Positions 16,592-23,518 of a stretch of 24,051 nt of DNA are shown piece after piece (position 1 is the first letter of the stretch; each line of letters begins with the position of its first letter). Source of the stretch: CAYVTV01 sp964526475. GTDB taxonomy: Bacteria > Bacteroidota > Bacteroidia > Bacteroidales > GCA-2748055. The stretch is from assembly GCA_964526475.1 (NCBI GenBank), contig CAZGKF010000048.1:1-24051 (forward strand), in the 5' to 3' direction. A program made the position numbers and the translations under genes. The notes beneath the pieces were generated by a model. The model made no database searches and had not been told where the DNA came from. It saw nothing but the letters and a program-made list of their open reading frames with translations.

Positions 16592-17536
16592 TTAGTTTCC
16601 TGCAATCAGCACGATCTTTCCTTTTGCCCGGAGAGTTTCACTGTATTCATGTGCTTTTATTGCCTCTTCAAGCGGGTAGGAACGGTCGATGATCACCCTT
16701 ATACGTCCCAATGCAACCTGGTCACGAACCCATTCCAGGTCGTCACGGTACATTTTCAGAATTACTCCACTGGCTTTTTTCCCAGCTGTTAATGATGTTA
16801 GGATCTGCCAGAAGAAAAGTTTTGGCCTTGGCAGGGTATTCACATATTTCCCTTTTCTGCGCAATGCTTTCCGGGCTTTCAGAAAACCGATAGTTCCAAC
16901 TGCATCTAAAATAATATCATAGGTATTGAGATTCTTCGTAGCATCTTTTTGTGTATAATCTATTAACTCATCAGCACCGAGAGATTTTACCAGTTCAAAA
17001 TTCTTTCCTGAACAAACTGCTGTAACTTTTGCTCCTAAAATCTTTGCAATCTGAACCGCATAAGTCCCCACACCGCCAGAAGCCCCATTCACAAGAATAT
17101 GCATCCCTTCTTGGATATTTCCATGGTGAACAAATCCCTGATATGCAGTTACTCCGGCAACTCCATAGGTACATGCTTCCGGAAAACCTGTATTATCAGG
17201 AATAAGGAAAACTTTTTCCCAATGTGTTTTTATATATTCGGCATATCCTCCGCCCATGTAACTTAATCCTGCATAGACTCTTTGTCCGGGTCGAAAAATT
17301 TTCACATTTGATCCTATCCGTTCAACTACTCCGGCAACCTCTACCCCGGGTATAAATGGAAATTTTTTTCCGGTCAGGAATTTCAGGTTTCCTCGTCGTG
17401 TCTTCCAGTCAACCGGATTCACTGATGCCGCAAATACTTTTACAAGAACTTCATCTTCATTTATCTCCGGAACAGGTAGCTCAACTATTTCAAGTACTTC
17501 TGTCCCTCCATACCCGGATATCCCAATGGCTTTCAT
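16592..17536 (-). CDS. NADPH:quinone oxidoreductase-like zinc-free alcohol dehydrogenase family enzyme
   Basis: 314 residues from the ATG at 17536. The frame extends upstream to 17614, but a perfect -7 element (17557-17564) lies inside that extension, and family proteins begin at MKAIGISGYGG, so the shorter start is right. It is a medium-chain dehydrogenase/reductase of the quinone-oxidoreductase branch: a GroES-like N-terminal domain with ASVNPVDWKTRRG (37-49) and PFIPGVEVAGVVERIG (60-75), then a Rossmann domain with VNGASGGVGTYAVQIAK (149-165). The Cys/His zinc ligands of true alcohol dehydrogenases are absent. Such enzymes reduce quinones or unsaturated aldehydes and ketones with NADPH; the substrate is unknown. 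It converges on the MFS gene, 65 bases apart, and is divergent from the UROD-family gene. Confidence 0.88.
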   Translation of the reverse strand: MKAIGISGYGGTEVLEIVELPVPEINEDEVLVKVFAASVNPVDWKTRRGNLKFLTGKKFPFIPGVEVAGVVERIGSNVKIFRPGQRVYAGLSYMGGGYAEYIKTHWEKVFLIPDNTGFPEACTYGVAGVTAYQGFVHHGNIQEGMHILVNGASGGVGTYAVQIAKILGAKVTAVCSGKNFELVKSLGADELIDYTQKDATKNLNTYDIILDAVGTIGFLKARKALRRKGKYVNTLPRPKLFFWQILTSLTAGKKASGVILKMYRDDLEWVRDQVALGRIRVIIDRSYPLEEAIKAHEYSETLRAKGKIVLIAGN

Positions 17537-17556
17537 ATTATTTTTTTTGTGAAGGG

Positions 17557-17564
17557 CAAATATA
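17557..17564 (-). promoter_or_regulatory. -7 element (TATATTTG) for the oxidoreductase gene
   Basis: On the minus strand TATATTTG fits TAnnTTTG, 20 bases before the ATG at 17536. No TTTG at the -33 distance. It argues against the longer upstream start. Confidence 0.5.
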
Positions 17565-17742
17565 GCAAGAAAAAATTGCCTGATTAAGGTTAAGGGGATA
17601 AACAACAAATGCAAGAGTGAATTTTTAATAAGAAGTTACAGACTTGAATGTTCATATGGTAAATATTTTAAAATGATTTCTTTACTTTTACAGGAGATAT
17701 TCAGCATTCTTGTACATAAGAAAATAATACAGATACACTATT

Positions 17743-18906
17743 ATGACGAGCAAAGAAAGATTTATTACCGCCATTGAAGGAGGGATTCCCGACAGATTAC
17801 CTGTAACAACCCATCACATACTGCCATCCTATCTTAATAAGTATATGTCTGGAAAAGATGAACAGGACTTTTTTGATACTTTTTATCTTGATCCCATTAA
17901 ATGGCTTGTTTTTCATAAACCTGATGAGAGCAGGAATGAATTTGCTGATCCCACTCAGGGGAAATTAGGGTTTCTGGAAGGGCTCAGGGTTTGTACGGAT
18001 AGCTGGCAATTTAAAACTGAACCACTTAGCGGGTATTCATATGAGACTATTAAATTCAGTATTATTACACCGGAAAAAAACCTGTGGATGATCCTGCAGT
18101 CGAATGAGCATACTACCTGGGTTGCAGAGCACCTTGTTAAGGAAAAATCGGATCTTGATTTGATCGCTAAATATATGTCTTCTCCCTCCTGTGATGTAGA
18201 ATTGGTGAATAAGACTGCTGCTGAATATGGGCAGAGAGGTCTTATAAGAAGTCATGTTTGTTGCTTCGATGGTTTTGGTCAGCCGGGATGCTGGCAGGAT
18301 CTTGCATGCATTTTTGGAATAGAGAATTTAATATTCATGGCTTTTGAAGATCCGGAATGGGTGAAGAAATTCCTTGGGGTACTTCAAAACAGGAAACTTC
18401 ATTATATCCGTTCTATGAAAGGTGCGCATTTTGATATCATTGAACTGGGTGGGGGGGATGCATCAACAACTGTAATTTCACCGGAATTTTTTGAAATGTT
18501 CGTTGCTCCATTTGATTCCGTACTCATAGAAGCTGCCCACCTTGCAGGCCAGCGAATCGTTTATCATACCTGTGGCGGGATGATGCCTATTTTAGAGCAA
18601 ATAGCTTCTATGAAGCCTGATGCAATGGAAACCTTTACTCCATCTTCAATGGGTGGTGATACAAATTTGAATAAAGCAAAGAAAACTATTGGAGATAAGG
18701 TTTGTATGATTGGAGGGTTTAACCAGAATCAATTTTTAATGCATTCCACTCCGGAAGAAACCCGGGCAGAAGTGCGAAGATGCTTTGCAGAAGCAGGAGA
18801 AAACGGTGCTTTCATTCTTTCACCTTCTGACCATTTTTTTGATGCCAGAGACGAACTCATTAACGCATATAGTGATGAAGCAAGAAAGTGTATGTATAAA
18901 AAATGA
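17743..18906 (+). CDS. Uroporphyrinogen decarboxylase family protein (probably a methyltransferase-like member)
   Basis: 387 residues. The start MTSKERFITAIEGGIPDRLPV is the standard opening of the UROD/MtaA-like group rather than of true HemE. YHTCGGMMPILEQI (274-287) carries the HxCG motif, used by corrinoid- or coenzyme-M-type methyltransferases to hold zinc, followed by AGENGAFILSPSDHFF near the C-terminus, the usual family ending. DGFGQPGCWQDLACIFG (176-192) is a further conserved-looking block. Members move methyl groups from methylated amines, methoxy compounds or corrinoids; the substrate is not readable. No corrinoid protein or activating protein gene is nearby, so a partner would be elsewhere. 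A weak -7-like TACTTTTA at 17683-17690 is the only promoter candidate. A broken paralogue lies at 14823-15143. Confidence 0.85.
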   Translation: MTSKERFITAIEGGIPDRLPVTTHHILPSYLNKYMSGKDEQDFFDTFYLDPIKWLVFHKPDESRNEFADPTQGKLGFLEGLRVCTDSWQFKTEPLSGYSYETIKFSIITPEKNLWMILQSNEHTTWVAEHLVKEKSDLDLIAKYMSSPSCDVELVNKTAAEYGQRGLIRSHVCCFDGFGQPGCWQDLACIFGIENLIFMAFEDPEWVKKFLGVLQNRKLHYIRSMKGAHFDIIELGGGDASTTVISPEFFEMFVAPFDSVLIEAAHLAGQRIVYHTCGGMMPILEQIASMKPDAMETFTPSSMGGDTNLNKAKKTIGDKVCMIGGFNQNQFLMHSTPEETRAEVRRCFAEAGENGAFILSPSDHFFDARDELINAYSDEARKCMYKK

Positions 18907-18964
18907 TAGAGCAACCCCCCTTTGTTAAATGATTTTACGTGTGTTTTTCGGTATTATTTCGTTT

Positions 18965-20347
18965 TTATTTATAGCACAGGGCATCATTAAGGGCGATAAT
19001 CGCAGTTTTATAATTTTCCCTGTTTATTACAAACTGAACATTAACCTGCATCAGCGATTGCGACATAGCAGCAATATTAATATTATGTATAGCCAGTGCA
19101 GAAGTGGCTTTAGCTATTATTCCCGGTTTGCTGATACTTGTTCCCAGAGCACAAATCAGCGCACAGGGCAGAACGGTTACTTGCTGGTATTTTGATTTTA
19201 ATTCCCGTATAAGGTCTTCCTTCAGATCATTCTCCCAGATAACCTGGGTGATACTGTTGGCATTGGTAGATTTTAATGTATAACTAACTTTGTATTTCTG
19301 AAAAATCTCCATTATTCCAAGGTCGAATCCCACCTCCCCAACCATTTTTGGATCATGTACCTCAATAGCCATCACCTTGTCGGTTCCTGTAATTATTTGT
19401 ACTTTACCGTTATTTCCTGAAAAGTCTTTCGAGATGATTGTTCCCGGGTGTTCCGGCTCAAAAGTATTTTTCACCCTGATATTTATGCCGGCAACTTCCA
19501 GGGGCTTTGAGGCTTTTGGGTGAATTGCCTCCATTCCAACATCGGCAAGCTGATCTGCTACATTATAATTTGTAAAGCCAACAGTTACTGAGCGTTCGAT
19601 GCCAACAATATTTGGGTCTGCACTTGAGAGGTGAAATTCCTTATGAATGACAGCTTCATCAGCTTTAATAGCTACTGCCACTTTACTGAATGTAACTTCC
19701 GAATATCCCCGGTCGAACTCACGCATGATTCCTTCAGTTCCTTTTGTATAACCGGTTACAACAGGCAACACTGCAGCAAAATCAATACCTCTTAGCTCAT
19801 TTTGTATCCTTTCATCAATGGTCAGAAACTCGGGATCATTGAAACCGCATAAGTCAATGAATATAGCATTTATGTTACAGTTTTGCAGTATATTTACCGA
19901 ATTGAATGCTGAGTGTGCTTCTCCGATAGATGAGAGTATTTCCCTTGCAGCTAAAAGAATGTTTGATTTATTGACATAGCCTGTAGCCAAAACATCAGCG
20001 AGACTTGAAAGATAATTCTTTGCTTGTTCAATTCTTTCAGTAATAAACTTGTCGGCGGTAACAATATCAAGACCTGTTCCCTCAAGAGAGTGATTAATGG
20101 CAATAAGTTTCTGCAGAATATCGTGCAGACCTTCATTATAGTTTTCCCTGTTCTCAAATTTACTGTATATTCCCGGAGTCTTTGTTTTTTTATGTTCCAG
20201 TAACCAGTTGGTGACGTTACTATATGCAGACACCACGAAAACCCGGTTATACATTTCATCAGGGTTTCTTTTTCCAATGATAATATTTTTCAATACTTCA
20301 TCGAACTTCGACATGGAAGTTCCTCCTATTTTTTCAACTGTAAGCAT
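18965..20347 (-). CDS. Aspartate kinase of the ectoine-cluster type (Ask_Ect-like)
   Basis: 460 residues. The start MLTVEKIGGTSMSKFDEVL resembles the aspartate kinases found in ectoine/hydroxyectoine gene clusters (Ask_Ect), whose N-terminus reads like H/L-TVEKIGGTSM, and differs from the KFGGAS type at 13319. AVVTGYTKG-like (VVTGYTKGTEGIM), GYSEVTFSKVAVAIKADEAVIHKEFHL, SADPNIVG and EAIHPKASKPLE are kinase-domain blocks. Two ACT-like domains follow, from about residue 320 (ITGTDKVMAIEVHDP) and about 390. It makes aspartyl phosphate. Ask_Ect enzymes are less feedback-inhibited by Lys or Thr, giving precursor for compatible solutes; whether that holds here is untested. No ectABC genes are visible. 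ATG start; leader of about 190 bases with a consensus -7 element, a small reading frame and hairpins. It converges on the UROD-family gene. Confidence 0.85.
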   Translation of the reverse strand: MLTVEKIGGTSMSKFDEVLKNIIIGKRNPDEMYNRVFVVSAYSNVTNWLLEHKKTKTPGIYSKFENRENYNEGLHDILQKLIAINHSLEGTGLDIVTADKFITERIEQAKNYLSSLADVLATGYVNKSNILLAAREILSSIGEAHSAFNSVNILQNCNINAIFIDLCGFNDPEFLTIDERIQNELRGIDFAAVLPVVTGYTKGTEGIMREFDRGYSEVTFSKVAVAIKADEAVIHKEFHLSSADPNIVGIERSVTVGFTNYNVADQLADVGMEAIHPKASKPLEVAGINIRVKNTFEPEHPGTIISKDFSGNNGKVQIITGTDKVMAIEVHDPKMVGEVGFDLGIMEIFQKYKVSYTLKSTNANSITQVIWENDLKEDLIRELKSKYQQVTVLPCALICALGTSISKPGIIAKATSALAIHNINIAAMSQSLMQVNVQFVINRENYKTAIIALNDALCYK

Positions 20348-20415
20348 AATACAAGTGAGGGTTTAATTTTTCAGGGGGTAAGAATATAAATAAGATAATT
20401 ATCTTGAAAATTCCA

Positions 20416-20446
20416 GGTTCTTCAACCAGTCCCAACATCTGTCGGG
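20416..20446 (-). promoter_or_regulatory. Two adjacent small hairpins in the aspartate kinase leader
   Basis: In the minus-strand transcript, CCCGACAGATGTTGGG (20431-20446) folds with a 6-base stem (one G-U) and an AGAU loop. Immediately after it GGTTGAAGAACC (20416-20427) folds with a 4-base stem and GAAG loop. All three minus frames across this block are fairly open, so it may instead be a worn dispersed repeat. Regulatory role unproven. Confidence 0.35.
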
Positions 20447-20517
20447 CCAGGAGGAGAGATATCCTTATTAAAAAATACTAAGAGAGCGTATAACAGGTAA
20501 AAATTAAGATTTTTCAT
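20422..20517 (-). CDS. Possible 31-residue leader peptide of the aspartate kinase
   Basis: ATG at 20515-20517, TGA at 20422-20424, about 20 bases after the expected transcription start of the -7 element. The start is MKNLNFYLLYALLVFF, signal-peptide-like, ending PPGPTDVGTG. No run of Lys, Thr or Met codons, so a classic amino-acid attenuator is unlikely. No Shine-Dalgarno seen. May be chance. Confidence 0.25.
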   Translation of the reverse strand: MKNLNFYLLYALLVFFNKDISPPGPTDVGTG

Positions 20518-20544
20518 ACAAGAGATATTATCATATACGAGATG

Positions 20545-20552
20545 CAAATTTA
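20545..20552 (-). promoter_or_regulatory. -7 element (TAAATTTG) upstream of the second aspartate kinase
   Basis: On the minus strand TAAATTTG fits TAnnTTTG exactly. It is about 200 bases before the ATG at 20347, implying a long leader. No -33 TTTG at the right distance. Confidence 0.4.
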
Positions 20553-20654
20553 AGATATTTTTTCTGCTGATCCATCGGAAAGTGAAAAATATTGGTGTAG
20601 CATGTCCTTCTATCCATTATCAGATCAGTTGGTTTAGGGGGGCTGATTTTAACC

Positions 20655-20741
20655 GAGGCTGTCTAAAAAGACTAATCATTGAATTAATAACTTACAAATT
20701 GAAAGTGAATTCTAAAGTCATAAGGCTTTTTAGACAGCCTC
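20655..20741. mobile_element. 87-base MITE-like element with 16-base perfect terminal inverted repeats
   Basis: The left end GAGGCTGTCTAAAAAG (20655-20670) is exactly inverted at the right end (20726-20741), with a further partial match for about ten bases inward. The interior is AT-rich with no reading frame. Ends starting G(A)GGCTGTCTAAAAAG look like IS terminal repeats, so this is probably a small non-autonomous element moved by an IS transposase elsewhere. I see no clean direct target duplication (flanks AACC and AGGT); the flanks are nearly complementary, as with insertion into palindromes. Confidence 0.65.
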
Positions 20742-20803
20742 AGGTATTTCACATTTAGAGAGATATTTTTTGTTCCCGATAAAACAGCATTATTTAGCAT
20801 CGC

Positions 20804-20856
20804 GGTAATATATATTCCGGAGAGGTTTAACTGGTGGCACCCCTCCGGTTATTACC
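20804..20856 (-). terminator. Large hairpin directly downstream of pyrC
   Basis: On the minus strand an outer stem GGTAATA/TATTACC and an inner stem CCGGAGGGG/CCTCTCCGG (one mismatch) enclose a 14-base loop. It begins one base after the pyrC TAA. No U-run follows, so it may be a 3'-end stabilising hairpin or an inverted repeat rather than a classic intrinsic terminator. Confidence 0.45.
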
Positions 20857-20857
20857 C

Positions 20858-22198
20858 TTACTTCTTAAAAACCAATGGCATTGCGAACTTTTTATCATTA
20901 AATTCTCCTTTACAATAGGCAAGCTCGCCGTTTACAAAGGTATGACTTATTTCTGAGTGCATGATCTCACCTTCAAGAGGAGACCATTTACATTTGTAGT
21001 GTAGATTGTCAGATGAAACATCATATATTGCTTCAGGGTTCAGTATTACAAGGTCGGCATAATAGCCTTCCCGCATGAAACCTCGTTTTTCTACACCAAA
21101 CACTATAGCCGGGGCATGGCACATCTTCTCCACAAGTTGTTCAATTCTGATATTTTTTTTATGAACAAATTCCATCATGGCCATAAGACTGTGTTGAACC
21201 ATAGGCCCTCCTGAAGGGCAATGGAAATAGCTGCCGGATTTTTCCTCACGGGTATGGGGTGCGTGATCTGTTGCTATTACATCTATTTTCCCTGAGAGAA
21301 CTCCTTTCAGTAAAGCTGTGCGATCTTCTTCTTTTTTAATGGCAGGATTCCATTTTATTAATGCACCTTTTGTTAAGTAATCTTTTTCACTGAACCAGAG
21401 GTGATGGATACATACTTCTGAAGTTATTTTTTTCTCAGCCAGGGGGAGTGCATAGTCGAAAAGTTCCAGCTCACGTGCAGTTGAGATATGTAAGACATGA
21501 AGGCGGGACTTATATTTCTTTGCCAGGTCAACTGCAAGTGAGGAAGAGGTGAAGCATGCTTCAGCAGTTCGTATTTCAGGATGGTAATGCACTGGAATAT
21601 CTTCACCATACTTTTTCCGGAATATTTCTGTATTCCTGCGGATTATAGTTTCATCTTCACAATGTGTGGCAATAATTACAGGTGATTCAGCAAAAATTGC
21701 TTCCAATGTATCTTTATTATCAACCAGCATATTACCTGTTGAAGAGCCCATGAAAATTTTCACTCCGCATACTCTTGACGGGTCAATTTTACGGATCTCT
21801 TCTATATTGGTATTTGTGGCACCCAGGTAGAATGAAAAATTGGCAAAGGATGAATTAAAGGCAGTTTCGATTTTTTTATTCAGTTCTTCTATGGTTGTTG
21901 TTTGAGGGAAAGTATTAGGCATTTCCATGAAGGAAGTTACCCCGCCTGCGATGGCTGCTTTTGATTCAGAGGCAATGTCGCCTTTGTGTGTATATCCCGG
22001 TTGCCGGAAGTGCACCTGGTCATCAATAACTCCCGGGATAAGATAATTGCCGTTTGCATTTATTCTGGAATAATCATTCCCTGTGTTGATTGTTTTCCTG
22101 TAAATCTTTTCAATAACTTTATTATGGATGAGAATACTACCGTTAAATATTTCATTTTCATTTACAATTCTGGCATTATGGATATAATATTTACCCAT
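20858..22198 (-). CDS. pyrC: Dihydroorotase
   Basis: A 446-residue amidohydrolase that closes carbamoyl-aspartate to dihydroorotate in pyrimidine synthesis. Class I layout with IPGVIDDQVHFRQPG (54-68), CGVKIFMGSSTGNM (144-157, the carboxylated lysine K147), THCE (178-181), HVLHIST (234-240, H237), and IATDHAPHT (308-316, catalytic/metal D311). An oddity: the usual zinc motif is D-x-H-x-H, but the first His is replaced by Gln61 (DDQVHFR). I recall this QVHFR form as frequent in Bacteroidota dihydroorotases, so it is probably lineage-typical rather than inactivating. The ATG overlaps the end of the upstream glycosyltransferase gene by 8 bases, so the pair is co-translated. A big hairpin follows the stop. 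Confidence 0.93.
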   Translation of the reverse strand: MGKYYIHNARIVNENEIFNGSILIHNKVIEKIYRKTINTGNDYSRINANGNYLIPGVIDDQVHFRQPGYTHKGDIASESKAAIAGGVTSFMEMPNTFPQTTTIEELNKKIETAFNSSFANFSFYLGATNTNIEEIRKIDPSRVCGVKIFMGSSTGNMLVDNKDTLEAIFAESPVIIATHCEDETIIRRNTEIFRKKYGEDIPVHYHPEIRTAEACFTSSSLAVDLAKKYKSRLHVLHISTARELELFDYALPLAEKKITSEVCIHHLWFSEKDYLTKGALIKWNPAIKKEEDRTALLKGVLSGKIDVIATDHAPHTREEKSGSYFHCPSGGPMVQHSLMAMMEFVHKKNIRIEQLVEKMCHAPAIVFGVEKRGFMREGYYADLVILNPEAIYDVSSDNLHYKCKWSPLEGEIMHSEISHTFVNGELAYCKGEFNDKKFAMPLVFKK

Positions 22199-22934
22199 TT
22201 GTTTGTTTTTTATAGGTTTTAAAGAGGCTTGAGAATTTCATTTTAATAACTCCCCAGATAGCTTCACTTACAATGCTTCCTGTCATCTTGGATAATCCTT
22301 CTTTTCTGTCGGTAAAGATGATTGGGATTTCGATAATAGAAAAGCCATATTTCCAGGCAGTAAACTTCATTTCGATCTGGAAAGCGTAACCTTTAAAACG
22401 GATTTTATCGAAATCAATAGTCTCAAGGACTTTTTGCGAGATGCATTTAAAACCTGCAGTTGTGTCCATTATTTTCATACCTGTAATAATACGTACATAA
22501 ACAGAGGCGAAGTATGAAATAATTACTCTTCCTATAGGCCAGTTGATAACATTAACCCCGGAAATATATCTGGAACCAACTGCCATATCCGCTCCTTCTT
22601 TAACACAGGCATTGTATAATCTGATTAGATCCTCCGGATTATGGGATAAGTCTGCATCTATTTCAAAGATATAATCGTAGTCATTATTAAGAGCCCATCT
22701 AAATCCGGTAATATAGGCTGTGCCAAGACCGAGTTTTGCAGGGCGTTCAATTTTATTAAGTTTATCAGGAAATTCTTTTCGAAGGTTTTCAACAATCTCA
22801 GCTGTTCCATCCGGGGAATTATCGTCGATAACGAGAATATGAAATACTAAGGGAAGGGAAAATATTTTTCGAATGATCTTTTCAATATTTTCCCTTTCGT
22901 TAAATGTAGGTATTATAACCAGGTTCCTGTGCAC
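22191..22934 (-). CDS. GT2 glycosyltransferase, polyprenol-phosphate mannose synthase-like (DPM1 type)
   Basis: 247 residues. It transfers a sugar (mannose in the named family) from a nucleotide sugar to polyprenol phosphate at the inner face of the membrane. Seen: LVIIPTFNERENIEKII (5-21), LVIDDNSPDGT (34-44), KLGLGTAYITGFRWAL (67-82), the EIDADLSHNPEDL stretch (91-103) with the DAD metal motif, and DTTAGFKCIS further on, characteristic of the DPM1-like branch. There are no C-terminal membrane helices. The start codon is GTG (22932-22934); no in-frame ATG lies upstream, and the family motif begins right after it. Its last bases overlap pyrC (ATGGGTAA shared), a gene pair that is, from memory, common in Bacteroidota. 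Confidence 0.9.
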   Translation of the reverse strand: MHRNLVIIPTFNERENIEKIIRKIFSLPLVFHILVIDDNSPDGTAEIVENLRKEFPDKLNKIERPAKLGLGTAYITGFRWALNNDYDYIFEIDADLSHNPEDLIRLYNACVKEGADMAVGSRYISGVNVINWPIGRVIISYFASVYVRIITGMKIMDTTAGFKCISQKVLETIDFDKIRFKGYAFQIEMKFTAWKYGFSIIEIPIIFTDRKEGLSKMTGSIVSEAIWGVIKMKFSSLFKTYKKQTNG

Positions 22935-23284
22935 AATACAAGTTGTAATTTAAAAATACGAATATAAGACATATTATAATATGAATGTAAATTTAGGGAA
23001 AAGAGAATTATTATAATTCCTTAGGCTGACAGAAAGGTATATGAATTCACATAATTTATTCTTGGTGTCAGGTAGAATATTTTGTGATTATCTAAACACA
23101 TCGGTTTTTGTCGCATATGCAGATACTGCGTCTGCTAAATTAATGTTATGATATTTTACCCGACTGTATAATTTGCAGTATGTATAGATGTGCTGATGGG
23201 ATATGGTATATATCAGGGTTACAATCTACTAAATAGGGAGAAAAAAAAGATTTTTAAAAATTATTTAAAAAAAGAAAAGTTTAT
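22935..23284. other. 350-base gap between the glycosyltransferase gene and the rRNA promoters
   Basis: No convincing gene. A 36-residue plus-strand frame (23041-23151, starts MNSHNLFLVSGRIF) has an AAAGG only 3 bases before its ATG, too close for a normal ribosome site, and is probably chance. A short inverted repeat GCAGA/TCTGC lies near 23118-23134. No tRNA, IS end or riboswitch recognised. Confidence 0.4.
22951..22958 (-). promoter_or_regulatory. Weak -7 element (TATTTTTA) for the glycosyltransferase-pyrC pair
   Basis: On the minus strand TATTTTTA differs from TAnnTTTG only in the last base, 16 bases before the GTG start. No clear -33. Confidence 0.25.
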
Positions 23285-23315
23285 TTTGGAAATCAAGAAT
23301 AGAGTATTACATTTG
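23285..23315 (+). promoter_or_regulatory. rRNA operon promoter P1
   Basis: TTTG at 23285-23288, 19 bases, then TACATTTG at 23308-23315. Both elements and the spacing fit the Bacteroidota primary sigma factor consensus TTTG-N19-21-TAnnTTTG. Confidence 0.7.
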
Positions 23316-23360
23316 CAACCGCTTTTTGAGAGAGTTTTTAAAAGCGAAAAACAGGAATAA

Positions 23361-23392
23361 TTTGCGGGCTTAATAAAAAAGACTTATCTTTG
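23361..23392 (+). promoter_or_regulatory. rRNA operon promoter P2
   Basis: TTTG at 23361-23364, 20 bases, then TATCTTTG at 23385-23392, again a full consensus match. It lies 77 bases after P1, so the operon has tandem promoters; the leader from P2 to 16S is about 120 bases. Confidence 0.75.
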
Positions 23393-23420
23393 CAGTCCGA
23401 AATAATAAAATTTAACAAAT

Positions 23421-23433
23421 AGTTCTTTGAAAA
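23421..23433 (+). promoter_or_regulatory. boxA-like antitermination sequence in the rRNA leader
   Basis: AGTTCTTTGAAAA resembles boxA (E. coli TGCTCTTTAACA) and sits between P2 and 16S, where Nus-factor antitermination signals lie. Bacteroidota rRNA leaders usually carry a GTTCTTTGA block. Confidence 0.5.
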
Positions 23434-23518
23434 TATTGAAGAGGTAAAGGTCGAAAGAGGCATTCAGAAATGTAATTTTTGAGTTTTATAATAAATCTTG
23501 AGCAAGAATAACTTAATT

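Larger units (their letters stand above)
20348..20857. other. 510-base intergenic region with several structured elements, upstream of the second aspartate kinase
   Basis: No conventional gene. It contains, from left to right: an apparent leader of the aspartate kinase (20348 to about 20540) with hairpins and a 31-residue reading frame, a minus-strand -7 element (20545-20552), an 87-base inverted-repeat element (20655-20741), and a large hairpin directly after pyrC (20804-20856). Each is listed separately. I see no lysine riboswitch fold: the conserved-looking part of the leader is too short. Confidence 0.6.

Noticed and set aside
17537..17614. 26-residue N-terminal extension of the oxidoreductase
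   Set aside because: It contains the -7 promoter element and is not part of the family fold; ATG 17536 is the better start.
20348..20545. Lysine riboswitch before the second aspartate kinase
   Set aside because: No five-way-junction pattern or conserved core could be traced; only two small hairpins are visible.
23041..23151. 36-residue plus-strand frame as a gene
   Set aside because: Ribosome site spacing of 3 bases is too short, and no similarity or promoter supports it.
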